This document shows, piece by piece, positions 25,041 to 33,926 of a stretch of DNA of 54,370 nucleotides. Each line of letters starts with the position of its first letter. The first letter of the stretch is position 1. The position numbers and the translations under genes were made by a program. Source of the stretch: Streptosporangiales bacterium (GTDB lineage Bacteria; Actinomycetota; Actinomycetes; Streptosporangiales; WHST01); contig WHST01000033.1 of NCBI GenBank assembly GCA_009379955.1, positions 1 through 54,370 on the forward strand, in the 5' to 3' direction. The notes beneath the pieces were generated by a model. It searched no databases. It had not been told where the DNA came from and worked only from the letters and a program-made list of their open reading frames with translations.

Positions 25041-26342
25041 ATGCAGAGCACCGATGCCAGCGCAACCGGCACGTCGGAGAGCGAGATCCGTCGCATCGCG
25101 GCCGCCTCGTTCATCGGCACCGTGATCGAGTGGTACGACTTCTTCCTCTACGGACTCCTCACGGCGCTGATCTTCAACGAGCTGTTCTTCCCGTCGCTCT
25201 CGCCGGCGGTGGGGACGACGGCTGCCTTCGGGTCGTTCGCCGTGGGATTCGTCGCTCGCCCACTGGGCGCGATCGTCTTCGGCCACCTGGGAGACCGGTA
25301 CGGCCGGAAGTCCATGCTCATCGTCACGGTGGTCATGATGAGCACCTGCACGGGAGTGATCGGTCTGCTCCCGACCTACGCCTCCATCGGTGTGGCCGCG
25401 CCGATCATCGTCACCGTGCTGCGGTTCGTGCAGGGTCTCTCGATCGGCGGCGAATGGGGCGGTGCCGCCCTCCTCACGATCGAGCATGCACCCGCGGCCA
25501 GGCGCAACAGGTACGCGTCCTGGGTGCAGCAGGGCGCGCCCGTCGGCGCCATCGTCGCGACCGTGGCGATCGCGATCGCACAGCTGCTGCCGCATGCCCA
25601 GTTCGTCTCCTGGGGCTGGCGCATCCCCTTCCTCTTCGCCTTCCCCCTTCTCGGCATCGCCCTCTACCTCCGGTTGCGGATCGAGGAGAGCCCGCTGTTC
25701 CACCGCGCGCTCGTGGAGCAGCGCGCCCAGCGGCTCCCCCTGGTCGCGTTGCTGCGTGACGCGCCGGCACGGATGGCCATCGGGGTCGCCGCGCCGTTCG
25801 TCGTCATCGCGGGGCCTTACCTCTATCTCACCTTCATGGTCAGCTACGGCACCGACCATCTCGGCCTGTCCGCCACGCTGCTGCTCGGAGCGGTCACGGC
25901 GGGTCGGGCCGTGGAGTGCATCGTCCTGGTGGTCTTCGGCCGCCTCGCCGACCGCTACTCGCACGTGCGGGTGTGCACGGTGGGTGCGCTGCTCTCGGCG
26001 ATCGTCGCGGTCCCCGCGGTCGCCCTCATCGACACGCGTGTCTCCGCGCTCGTGGTGGGCGGGATCATCCTCGGCACCGTCATGATGTCCATCACCTACG
26101 CGCCCATCGGGACGTTGCTGTCGTCGCTGTTCCCGTCCGAGACGAGGTACAGCGGCGTCGCGGTGTCGTACAACCTCGGCGGTGTGCTCGCCGGCTTCAT
26201 GCCGCTCATCACGCAGGCCGTGTTCACCGCGTCTGGTCAGCAGCCGTGGATCGTGGGTGTCCTCTTCGTCCTCGTCGCGCTGGTGAGCCTGGTCGGGTGC
26301 ATGGCGGCCGGCAAGGCACTGCGCAACCGGCAGTACGTGTGA
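25041..26342 (+). CDS. MFS transporter, metabolite:H+ symporter (MHS) family
   Basis: This is 433 residues with about 12 membrane helices. The MHS hallmarks are present: SFIGTVIEWYDFFLYG in helix 1, the GHLGDRYGRKSML loop after helix 2, and RFVQGLSIGGEWGGAALL in helix 4. The family imports organic acids, shikimate, proline/betaine or citrate-like compounds with protons. As last gene of the DUF1445-DUF4392-M20 cluster, it probably brings in the substrate, which I infer to be a glutamate derivative or another acid. The gene ends 13 bp before the transposase-like gene that faces it. Confidence 0.92.
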   Translation: MQSTDASATGTSESEIRRIAAASFIGTVIEWYDFFLYGLLTALIFNELFFPSLSPAVGTTAAFGSFAVGFVARPLGAIVFGHLGDRYGRKSMLIVTVVMMSTCTGVIGLLPTYASIGVAAPIIVTVLRFVQGLSIGGEWGGAALLTIEHAPAARRNRYASWVQQGAPVGAIVATVAIAIAQLLPHAQFVSWGWRIPFLFAFPLLGIALYLRLRIEESPLFHRALVEQRAQRLPLVALLRDAPARMAIGVAAPFVVIAGPYLYLTFMVSYGTDHLGLSATLLLGAVTAGRAVECIVLVVFGRLADRYSHVRVCTVGALLSAIVAVPAVALIDTRVSALVVGGIILGTVMMSITYAPIGTLLSSLFPSETRYSGVAVSYNLGGVLAGFMPLITQAVFTASGQQPWIVGVLFVLVALVSLVGCMAAGKALRNRQYV

Positions 26343-26355
26343 CGCCTGTCGCCGG

Positions 26356-28029
26356 TCAGCTCCGGGGGGCGTAGGCGGTCAGGTCGAACAGGTCGACGAG
26401 GCTGCGGGCGGTGTCGCCGTGCTCGGCGAGGACGTGGCGGGTGCGGGGGCGGCCACCCGTCGACGGGTAGCGGAGCCTGGTCTCCTCGACGTCGGCGAGC
26501 CGGCGGAAGAGCTCGCGGACGGACAGGTCGAGGCCGACGCGCTGGGCGCGGCGCCGCATCAGGTGGGCGACGGTCGTCGCCAGTACCGTGACGAGGCCGT
26601 GCACCTCGACGTCGTCGTCGGTCCAGCGCCAGGCAGGCGTCGGCGCAGGCACCAGGGGGCCGCCGAGGTGGGTCAGCGTCGACTCCAGGTGGTATCTCGC
26701 CCGGTACGCGGTGATCACCTGCGGCACCGACCAGTCGTCGTGGTCCGTCGTCAGCAGCTGCTTGCCGAACAGCTCGCTGCGCAGCCGGGCGTACGCGCGC
26801 TCGTCCACGTGCCAGGTGAGTGTGAGGCCGCCTCCCGACGTCCGGTCGAGGCGGGTGGAGAGCACCCGGTCGCTCCATCGGAACCGCGCGATGCGTGCGA
26901 CCTCCGCGGCGATCTCGGCGCGGGGCCTGTCGACGACGCCGAGGCGCAGGGCGGAGGCGAGCTCGTCGAGCCGGCGCGTCGCGTGGGCGAGGTCCTGCGC
27001 GAGGGCGCGGGTCTGCGCGGCCTGCAGGTTGGTCGAGTGCACGCGGATGACGCGCCGGTCGACGCCTGCGACGCGCGCGCGGCCGTCGAGCGCGGTCACC
27101 CCGGGCAGGTGTGCGGGGTTCACGGCGCGCGGGACGGTGAGGCGGGCGGCGATGAGGTCCGGGTGCTCGCTCGACGGGAGCGGCCCGACGAAGTGCGGCC
27201 CGCCCGCGTGGTTCTGCGGCGCCGCCTGGTCGGCGCCGGTGACCACGGTGAGCGGGGTGTCGCCGCCGAGGGCGGCGCGGAAGCGGTCGGTCAGCTCGGC
27301 CGTCAGGGCCGGGAACGACGTGTCGTCGCCGCGCAGGTGCTGGTACGAGCGGGCGACCAGCGGCACCGCGCCGTCGAGGGTCACGACCACGGCCAGCCCG
27401 GCCATCCGAGCGCGCGGCCCGCGGTCGCCATGGGGCGACGGGTCGGCGTCGGCGTGCGGATTCGTGCCGTCGAGGAACGTCGCGAAACCGGGCAGGTCGA
27501 GCACGAGTGACGGTCCGTGGCTGCCCAGCTCGTTCCGCACCCGCACCAGCAGTGCTGCCTCGATGTCCTCGCGATGACCGCCCGCGAGCCGCCCGAGCGC
27601 GCGCCGTACGCGACGGCGTTCCAGTGCGGCGGCGGGCAGGCGTGGGCGGACGAACCGCGGCGCCGCCGTCGTCGGCCACCATGCGGCGAGGCCGGTCTCG
27701 GACCCGGGCGCGACGAGGCGGTGCAGGACGGCGAGCGCGAGGTACGTGCCCGCCGACACCTCCGCGCGCTGCCTACCCACGATGCCGTCCACGAGGTCCG
27801 GCAGGCCGAGGTCGGTCAGCACCCGCCACCCGGCGGCGACGTCGCCGAACGCCAGGTGCGTGCTGTCGACAGGTGCACCGCCGGGCCTCGCTCGCACCGC
27901 CGCCGCGATGTCGTCGGCGCTGCCGAGGTATCGCTGCGACACGATGCGGGGCTCGCCGCGTACCCGCGCGGACTCCGCCAGGTAGTAGTACGTGCGTCCG
28001 CCGACCCGCTTGCCCACCACCGACGCCAT
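26356..28029 (-). CDS. IS1634-family transposase-like protein, catalytic site apparently altered
   Basis: This is 557 residues from the ATG at 28029. The N-terminal YYYLAESARVRGEPRIVSQRYLG block, HFVGPLPSSEHPDLI, and the C-terminal YRARYHLE ... WRWTDDDVEVH region match the IS1634 group. From my memory of the family, the first catalytic block DTTNF is DLPGF here (D178). The second block, normally VVFDKGNNS, reads VVTGADQAA, so the catalytic Asp aligns with G265. The E of the YR-E motif is kept. I see no terminal inverted repeats or target duplication beside it. It may be an inactive remnant or a domesticated gene. Confidence 0.82.
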   Translation of the reverse strand: MASVVGKRVGGRTYYYLAESARVRGEPRIVSQRYLGSADDIAAAVRARPGGAPVDSTHLAFGDVAAGWRVLTDLGLPDLVDGIVGRQRAEVSAGTYLALAVLHRLVAPGSETGLAAWWPTTAAPRFVRPRLPAAALERRRVRRALGRLAGGHREDIEAALLVRVRNELGSHGPSLVLDLPGFATFLDGTNPHADADPSPHGDRGPRARMAGLAVVVTLDGAVPLVARSYQHLRGDDTSFPALTAELTDRFRAALGGDTPLTVVTGADQAAPQNHAGGPHFVGPLPSSEHPDLIAARLTVPRAVNPAHLPGVTALDGRARVAGVDRRVIRVHSTNLQAAQTRALAQDLAHATRRLDELASALRLGVVDRPRAEIAAEVARIARFRWSDRVLSTRLDRTSGGGLTLTWHVDERAYARLRSELFGKQLLTTDHDDWSVPQVITAYRARYHLESTLTHLGGPLVPAPTPAWRWTDDDVEVHGLVTVLATTVAHLMRRRAQRVGLDLSVRELFRRLADVEETRLRYPSTGGRPRTRHVLAEHGDTARSLVDLFDLTAYAPRS

Positions 28030-28184
28030 CTTTAGGTAATACCGCTCACGTGGCGAGATCGCAAGTGCGTACAAGGCGTTGAGCAGCGCGGACACCGGTG
28101 CGTGCGCCGTCCGCCGCGACCTCGTACCCATGCAGCAGGCGCGACCCTGGTCGCGTCGGTGATCGCCGACCTAGTGTGCCGAGG

Positions 28185-30794
28185 GTGACCGATGCCCCGT
28201 CCTCCACGCCCCAGCCGAACGCGTCCGCCATGCGTCGTGCCCTCGCCAGGGCACGCGACGGCAAGACGCTCGACGTCGACGAGGTCACCGTGCTGCTGCA
28301 CGCGCGTGACGCCGACCTCGACACGCTGACCGGCCACGCGAGTCGCGTTCGCGACGCGGGCCTCGCCGCGGCCGGACGCGCCGGCGTGGTGACGTACAGC
28401 CGCAAGGTGTTCATCCCGCTCACCCGGCTGTGCCGGGACCGTTGTGGCTACTGCACGTTCGTCACCGTGCCGCACAAGCTGCCGGCCCCGTACCTGAGCC
28501 CCGACGAGGTGCTCGAGATCGCCAGGCAGGGTGCGGCGCTCGGCTGCAAGGAGGCGCTGTTCACCCTCGGCGACCGGCCGGAGGACCGGTGGCGCGCCGC
28601 GCGCGAGTGGCTCGACGAGGCGGGGTACGACGACACGCTCTCGTACGTCCGCGCGATGGCGATCCGGGTGCTGGAGGAGACCGGGCTGCTCCCGCACCTC
28701 AACCCTGGCGTGCTCACCTGGCAGGACCTGCAGCGGCTGAAGCCGGTCGCGCCGTCGATGGGGATGATGCTGGAGACGACCGCGCGGCGGTTGTACACCG
28801 AGCGCGGCGGCCCGCACTTCGGGTCGCCGGACAAGGATCCGGACGTACGCCTGCGGGTGCTCGAGGACGCGGGCCGCAGCGCGGTGCCGTTCACGACCGG
28901 CATCCTCGTCGGCATCGGCGAGAACCTGCGCGAGCGCGCCGAGTCGCTGTTCGCGATCCGCAAGGTCGCGACGGCGTACGGCGGCGTGCAGGAGGTCATC
29001 GTGCAGAACTTCCGTGCCAAGCCGGACACGAAGATGCGCCGCACGCCCGATACCGACCTGCAGGAGCTCGCGGCCACGATCGCGGTCGCGCGACTCGTCC
29101 TCGGTCCGCGGATGCGGATCCAGGCGCCGCCGAACCTCATCGGCGACGAGTACGACCTCATGCTGCGTGCCGGCATCGACGACTGGGGCGGGGTGTCGCC
29201 GCTCACCCCTGACCACGTGAACCCCGAGTACGCCTGGCCGCAGATCGACGAGCTCGCCGAGCGAACGGCGGCGGGCGGGTTCGAGCTGCGCGAGCGGTTG
29301 ACCGTCTACCCCGAGTACGTGCGCGCGGGCGAGCCGTGGCTCGACCCGCGGGTGGCCGGGCACGTCGCGGCGCTCGCCGACCCCGCGACCGGGTTGGCGC
29401 GTTCCGATGCAGTGGTCACGGGGCGGCCGTGGCAGGAGCCCGACGGCGGCTGGCCGGCCGACGCCGGTACCGGGCGCACCGACCTGCACGTCACGGTCGA
29501 CACCGTCGGGCGTACCGACGACAGGCGCGGCGACTTCGACTCGGTGTACGGCGACTGGGACGAGGTGGCGGGCCGGATCCACAGCTCGCCCACCCGCGCC
29601 GACGCCGATGTCCGCGCCGCCCTGCGGCACGCCGAGCGCGATCCGGCCGGCATCAGTGACGACGAGGCGCTCGCGCTGCTGAACGCCGACGGTGACGACC
29701 TCGACGCGCTCACGCGCCTCGCGGACGGCCTGCGCCGCGACGTCGCCGGCGACGACGTGACGTTCGTCGTCACGCGCAACATCAACTTCACCAACGTCTG
29801 CTACACCGGCTGCCGGTTCTGCGCGTTCGCGCAGCGCCGCACCGACGCAGACGCGTACACGCTCTCACTGTCGCAGGTCGGCGACCGGGTCGACGAGGCG
29901 TGGCAGGCGGGCGCGACCGAGGTGTGCATGCAGGGCGGCATCCACCCCGACCTGCCGGGCACCGCGTACTTCGACCTCGCCGCCGAGGTGAAGCGCCGGC
30001 AGCCGGACATCCACCTGCACGCGTTCAGCCCGATGGAGGTCGTGAACGGCGCGTCGCGCACCGACCTGCCGATCCGCGAGTGGCTGGTGCGGGCGCGCGA
30101 GGCGGGCGTCGACTCGCTGCCGGGTACGGCCGCGGAGATCCTCGATGACGACGTCCGGTGGGTGCTCACCAAGGGCAAGCTGCCGACGGCGTCCTGGGTC
30201 GAGGTGATCGGCACCGCGCACGAGCTGGGCATCCCGACGACGTCGACGATGATGTACGGCCACGTCGACGAGCCGGCGCACTGGGTCGCGCACCTGCGGC
30301 TGCTCGCCGGCATGCAGCGCCGCGCGCTGGAGTCGACCGGCCGGCGCGGGTTCACCGAGTTCGTGCTGCTGCCGTTCGTCCACACCAGCGCGCCGATCTA
30401 CCTCGCCGGCCTCGCGCGCCCCGGCCCGACGCCGCGGGAGAACCGCGCCGTCCACGCGGTCGCGCGGCTGCTGCTGCACGGGTTGATCGACAACATCCAG
30501 TGCTCCTGGGTGAAGCTCGGTACGGAGCTGTGCGCAGAGGTGCTCGACGGCGGGGTGAACGATCTCGGCGGGACGCTGATGGAGGAGACCATCAGCCGGA
30601 TGGCGGGCGCGGGCCACGGGTCGTACAAGACGATCACCGACCTGCGCGCGATCGCCGACGTCGCCGGGCGGCCGCTGCGTCAGCGCACCACGGGGTACGG
30701 CACGCCGACACCCGAACGGGTCGCGGCGGCGACCGCCAGCGACGGCGTCTGCACGTCGGTGCGTACGGCGCTGCCGCTCGCGATGGACAGCTGA
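28185..30794 (+). CDS. fbiC: FO synthase (bifunctional FbiC), coenzyme F420 biosynthesis
   Basis: This is 869 residues from the GTG at 28185. Two radical-SAM halves are fused. The CofG half carries C83-x3-C87-x2-C90 (CRDRCGYC) and the CofH half carries C539-x3-C543-x2-C546 (CYTGCRFC). Together they join tyrosine and a ribityl-aminouracil to make 7,8-didemethyl-8-hydroxy-5-deazariboflavin, the F420 chromophore. Fusion in one chain is the normal actinobacterial form. The length matches the family. It diverges from the transposase-like gene and is followed by a family B hairpin repeat. Its product would serve enzymes like the LLM oxidoreductase at 18.8 kb. Confidence 0.97.
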   Translation: MTDAPSSTPQPNASAMRRALARARDGKTLDVDEVTVLLHARDADLDTLTGHASRVRDAGLAAAGRAGVVTYSRKVFIPLTRLCRDRCGYCTFVTVPHKLPAPYLSPDEVLEIARQGAALGCKEALFTLGDRPEDRWRAAREWLDEAGYDDTLSYVRAMAIRVLEETGLLPHLNPGVLTWQDLQRLKPVAPSMGMMLETTARRLYTERGGPHFGSPDKDPDVRLRVLEDAGRSAVPFTTGILVGIGENLRERAESLFAIRKVATAYGGVQEVIVQNFRAKPDTKMRRTPDTDLQELAATIAVARLVLGPRMRIQAPPNLIGDEYDLMLRAGIDDWGGVSPLTPDHVNPEYAWPQIDELAERTAAGGFELRERLTVYPEYVRAGEPWLDPRVAGHVAALADPATGLARSDAVVTGRPWQEPDGGWPADAGTGRTDLHVTVDTVGRTDDRRGDFDSVYGDWDEVAGRIHSSPTRADADVRAALRHAERDPAGISDDEALALLNADGDDLDALTRLADGLRRDVAGDDVTFVVTRNINFTNVCYTGCRFCAFAQRRTDADAYTLSLSQVGDRVDEAWQAGATEVCMQGGIHPDLPGTAYFDLAAEVKRRQPDIHLHAFSPMEVVNGASRTDLPIREWLVRAREAGVDSLPGTAAEILDDDVRWVLTKGKLPTASWVEVIGTAHELGIPTTSTMMYGHVDEPAHWVAHLRLLAGMQRRALESTGRRGFTEFVLLPFVHTSAPIYLAGLARPGPTPRENRAVHAVARLLLHGLIDNIQCSWVKLGTELCAEVLDGGVNDLGGTLMEETISRMAGAGHGSYKTITDLRAIADVAGRPLRQRTTGYGTPTPERVAAATASDGVCTSVRTALPLAMDS

Positions 30795-30803
30795 GCCGCG
30801 ACC

Positions 30804-30862
30804 GGACCGTGCGGGGCACCCCGACCGGGTCAGGGCACGGTGGGGGTGCCCCCGACGGGTCC
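30804..30862 (+). repeat. hairpin repeat, family B, copy 2
   Basis: GGGGCACCCC (30813-30822) pairs perfectly with GGGGTGCCCC (30843-30852). ACC (30824-30826) pairs with GGT (30839-30841) across one mismatch. An outer GGACC (30804-30808) pairs with GGTCC (30858-30862). Against copy 1, the T-A pair at 19768/19789 is replaced by C-G at 30822/30843, a compensatory change. It follows fbiC and precedes the PH-like gene in tandem. Confidence 0.75.
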
Positions 30863-30907
30863 GTATGGCAATCTGAGAGCGACGGCGGTTCGCGTAGGAG
30901 GTGGGGC

Positions 30908-31573
30908 GTGGCGAAGAGCGGGCGGGGCGGTCCCCCTGACCAGGTACAGGCGGAGGCGGCCCAGGCATGGCAGGCGGCCTGCGAGCTCTACCGTCATCTC
31001 GCCTCGGGCGGTGAGCTGGTCCCCAGGCCCAGCATGATGATCCTGCAGGAAGGCGAGGTGCCGTACGCCGAGCTCATGCTCACGTTCTCGCGCTACTTCA
31101 GCACGGACGTGCGGGCGCAGCAGTCGTCCGGCTTCTACTTCGGCTCACCGGCGTTCGTGGCGGCCGGCATGATCGGCAACGCGGTCTCCAACTCCAACGC
31201 GCGCGCCCGGGCGGAGCAGATGGGTGTCGCGCAGTGGCGCTACAACGTGCCGACGGCCGTCGCGATCACCAACCGGCGCGTCCTCACCATGTTCGAGGGC
31301 CAGTGGATCCAGTTCCCGTACGCGAACGTCATGTCGTTCTTCGCCGAGCCGACGCAGTACGCGTTCGTTCTCACGTTCGGTGACGCCGGCCCGCTGCGCC
31401 TCACCGGCCCCTGGGCGCCGTGGGCGAGTCTGATGACGGCCGCCTTCATCTACGGGCGTGAGCGGGTCGCGCACCTGCCGGCGTTCCAGATCTTCCGCGA
31501 CCAGGTCACCGACGTCGTCAGTATCCAGGGCGAGCAGCCCCGGGCGATCGAACGCCCCGACGGGCGCCCCTGA
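30908..31573 (+). CDS. conserved actinobacterial protein with PH/GRAM-like C-terminal region, unknown function
   Basis: This is 221 residues from the GTG at 30908, six bases after a perfect AGGAGG. The N-terminal part has a helix and an EGEVPYAELMLTFSRYF segment. A Gly/Ala-rich, weakly hydrophobic stretch (SGFYFGSPAFVAAGMIGNAV) follows. The C-terminal half has the strand pattern of a bacterial PH or GRAM-like domain: VAITNRRVLTMFEGQWIQFPY, then FVLTFGDAGPLRLTGPW. No catalytic residues are recognised. I infer a membrane- or protein-interaction domain. The gene stands alone between fbiC and a convergent gene. Confidence 0.75.
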   Translation: MAKSGRGGPPDQVQAEAAQAWQAACELYRHLASGGELVPRPSMMILQEGEVPYAELMLTFSRYFSTDVRAQQSSGFYFGSPAFVAAGMIGNAVSNSNARARAEQMGVAQWRYNVPTAVAITNRRVLTMFEGQWIQFPYANVMSFFAEPTQYAFVLTFGDAGPLRLTGPWAPWASLMTAAFIYGRERVAHLPAFQIFRDQVTDVVSIQGEQPRAIERPDGRP

Positions 31574-31582
31574 GTCCCTTGC

Positions 31583-31622
31583 GTCCGAGCAGCCGGTGGC
31601 GATGGCCACCACTCCTTCGGAC
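31583..31622. terminator. bipartite hairpin between convergent genes
   Basis: GTCCGA (31583-31588) pairs with TCGGAC (31617-31622). Inside it GGTGGC (31595-31600) pairs with GCCACC (31605-31610) around GATG. It lies 10 bp after one stop and 9 bp before the facing stop, and could terminate both transcripts. Confidence 0.6.
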
Positions 31623-31630
31623 GTCACGCC

Positions 31631-32440
31631 TCAGATCAGGGCGAGGCGTTGGAGGTCCTCGACCGGCTCGACGACACTGCACGAGCCGAAGCCGTGGAAC
31701 GCGCTGCGGACGGCCTTGACGTCGACGTCGTCCGTGGGGAGGGCGGCGACGGCCCCCTCCGCGCGGGTCTGCTCGAGGCGGTCGACGATGTCGCCGGTGG
31801 TGCCGCCCTGGACGGCGGCGTGCACGGCGCCGAGCAGGTTGACGAAACCGTGGTGCCAGCCGAGGGTCGGGTCCTGCCAGCGCAGGGCGCGGTGCAGGCC
31901 AGCCGTGCACTTGAAGGGCAGCGAGCGTTCGACGCAGCCGCGGATGAACGCGGCGACGCCCGCCGCCGCGGGGAACGCGTCGGGCGTGGGGCCGCCGGTG
32001 CGGAGCTTGGCGTATCGGCCGGCGGACGCGAGGACGTCGAGCACGTTGCGCCAGCCGGCCTGCCTGGGTACCTCGACGTAGGCCGGGAGGTCGGGCAGCG
32101 TGCCGACGAGACGCCGTGCGGCCGGGCCGAGCTTGGCGTCGTCGGCAGGGAGTCGCATCTCGACCGCCTGGATCACCGGCCGCCGGCTCCTGGCCGCGAA
32201 CTCGAGCATCGCGGCGAGGTCGGCCGCGTGGGTGTCGACGATCAGGGAGACGCCGAGCCGGGCGTCACCGGACAGCTCGGCCGCGCACTCGGGCAGCCGG
32301 GTGCCCGGGCAGCAGAACCTGCCGACGACGTGCGCGCACGGCGTGCCGGCATGTCGTACGTGGTTGCGTACCGCCGCAGGCATCGCGGCGTTGCCCGGAG
32401 GGAAGACCGCCGCATCGTCCACGAGAGCGTCGAACAGCAT
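31631..32440 (-). CDS. conserved hypothetical protein next to homogentisate dioxygenase
   Basis: This is 269 residues, soluble, with no signal or membrane segment. Strand-helix alternation (VSLIVDTHAADLAAMLEF, VIQAVEMRLP, AYVEVPR, YAKLRTGG, PFKCTAGLHRAL) suggests a TIM-barrel-like alpha/beta fold. The C-terminal LGWHHGFVNLLGAVHAA segment is distinctive. Conserved-looking His and Lys residues (KLRTGG, KCTAGLHR) could be catalytic. I do not recognise a named family. It is divergent from the homogentisate dioxygenase gene with a 119 bp gap, so shared control is plausible. Confidence 0.75.
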   Translation of the reverse strand: MLFDALVDDAAVFPPGNAAMPAAVRNHVRHAGTPCAHVVGRFCCPGTRLPECAAELSGDARLGVSLIVDTHAADLAAMLEFAARSRRPVIQAVEMRLPADDAKLGPAARRLVGTLPDLPAYVEVPRQAGWRNVLDVLASAGRYAKLRTGGPTPDAFPAAAGVAAFIRGCVERSLPFKCTAGLHRALRWQDPTLGWHHGFVNLLGAVHAAVQGGTTGDIVDRLEQTRAEGAVAALPTDDVDVKAVRSAFHGFGSCSVVEPVEDLQRLALI

Positions 32441-32559
32441 GCCGCCGACGGTAGCAACCGGCGGGCCCGCCGGTTGACGGCAGTCTCCGAGGGGGACGAC
32501 GCTGTCGCAAGACCGCCGTGGCAGCCAACACGGTGCCGGGACAGTCGAGAGGGGACACC

Positions 32560-33771
32560 ATGCCGTACTACCGTGCCGTCGGGGAGCTGCCGCGCAAGCG
32601 GCACCAGGTCTTCGCCAAGCCCGACGGGGGGCTCTACAACGAGGAGCTGATGGGCGAGGAGGGCTTCTCCTCCGACGCGTCGCTGCTGTACCACGTCAAC
32701 CTGCCGACGGCGATCGTCAAGTCCGAGGCGGTCGAGCGGCCGGCCGCCCTCGACGAGACCCAGCCGAACTATCCGCTGCTCCCGCGCGGCTACCAGACGC
32801 AGAACCTCCCGGTGGGCGGCGATGTCGTCGCCGACCGGCAGCTGCTGTTCGCGAACGAGGACATCCGCATCTCCTTCGTCGCGGCCGACAGGCCCAACGA
32901 GCTGTACCGCAACGCGGTCGGCCACGAGATCCTCTACGTCCAGGCCGGTGACGCGCGGTTCGAGAGCGTGTACGGCGCGATGGACGTCGGCGCCGGCGAC
33001 TACGTCGTCGTCCCCGCATCGACCACGTACCGCCTCGTCCCGAGCGACGGCGACACGACCCGGGTCATGACGTTCGAGGCACGCGGTCACGTACGCCCGC
33101 CGCGCCGCTACCTGTCGCAGTACGGCCAGATGCTCGAGCACGCGCCGTACTCCGAGCGCGACTTCCGCGCGCCGACCGAGCCGCTGGTGGTCGACGAGGG
33201 CGAGACCCAGGTGCTCGTACGCCACCGCGCCGGTCTCACCAGGCTCACCTATGCGGGTCACCCGTTCGACGTGGTGGGCTGGGACGGCTACCTGTACCCG
33301 TACGTCTTCAACATCAACGACTTCGAGCCGATCGTGAAGCGGTTCCACGCGCCACCGCCGGTGCACCAGACGTTCGAGGGACCGAACTTCGTCGTGTGCT
33401 CGTTCTGCCCGCGCACCCTCGACTTCGACGAGACCGCGGTCCGCGTCCCGTACAACCACGCCAACGTCGACTCCGACGAGATGATGTTCTACGTCGGCGG
33501 CGACTACTCGGCGCGCAAGGGGTCCGGCATCGACATCGGTTCGATCTCGCTGCACCCCAGTGGCGTCACCCACGGCCCGCAGCCCGGCAGCGTCGAGGCG
33601 TCGATCGGCAAGCCGTCGACCGACGAGATGGCCGTCATGGTCGACACGTTCCGCCCGCTGCACCTCGGACCCGCCGCCCGCGCCTGCGAGGACACCGAGT
33701 ACGGCACCTCGTGGGCACGCAACCAGCAGACCCGGCACCTCGGCGAGACCGGCCCGGGCCTCACGGCCTGA
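32560..33771 (+). CDS. hmgA: homogentisate 1,2-dioxygenase
   Basis: This is 403 residues from the ATG at 32560, with GAGAGGGG five bases upstream. The protein is a bicupin; the iron site region shows YNHANVDSDEMMFYVGGDY and HPSGVTHGPQPGS, which supply the His-Glu-His set. The enzyme opens the ring of homogentisate to maleylacetoacetate in tyrosine and phenylalanine breakdown. Typical partners (maleylacetoacetate isomerase, fumarylacetoacetase, HPPD) are not in this window. It could act on a related hydroquinone. A GntR gene follows 155 bp downstream. Confidence 0.9.
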   Translation: MPYYRAVGELPRKRHQVFAKPDGGLYNEELMGEEGFSSDASLLYHVNLPTAIVKSEAVERPAALDETQPNYPLLPRGYQTQNLPVGGDVVADRQLLFANEDIRISFVAADRPNELYRNAVGHEILYVQAGDARFESVYGAMDVGAGDYVVVPASTTYRLVPSDGDTTRVMTFEARGHVRPPRRYLSQYGQMLEHAPYSERDFRAPTEPLVVDEGETQVLVRHRAGLTRLTYAGHPFDVVGWDGYLYPYVFNINDFEPIVKRFHAPPPVHQTFEGPNFVVCSFCPRTLDFDETAVRVPYNHANVDSDEMMFYVGGDYSARKGSGIDIGSISLHPSGVTHGPQPGSVEASIGKPSTDEMAVMVDTFRPLHLGPAARACEDTEYGTSWARNQQTRHLGETGPGLTA

Positions 33772-33885
33772 GTCCAGGGATGCACGGACGCCGGAATCCC
33801 GCTATTTCGGCAGCCGCAGATTATTCGGACGGTAATGGTTCGCCGGAAAGTCGCGACCGGCCGAGCATGCGTCGACCGTACTCCC

Positions 33886-33891
33886 TATAAT
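33886..33891 (+). promoter_or_regulatory. consensus -10 element of the GntR gene at 33927
   Basis: A perfect TATAAT stands 36 bp before the start of the GntR gene, in a locally A/T-rich intergenic region. The six bases 17 bp upstream (GAGCAT) do not look like a -35 element. The region 33772-33926 otherwise shows nothing I can name. Confidence 0.45.
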
Positions 33892-33926
33892 GCAGGAAAC
33901 GATCTGGTGTCGGAGAGGGAGGGCTC

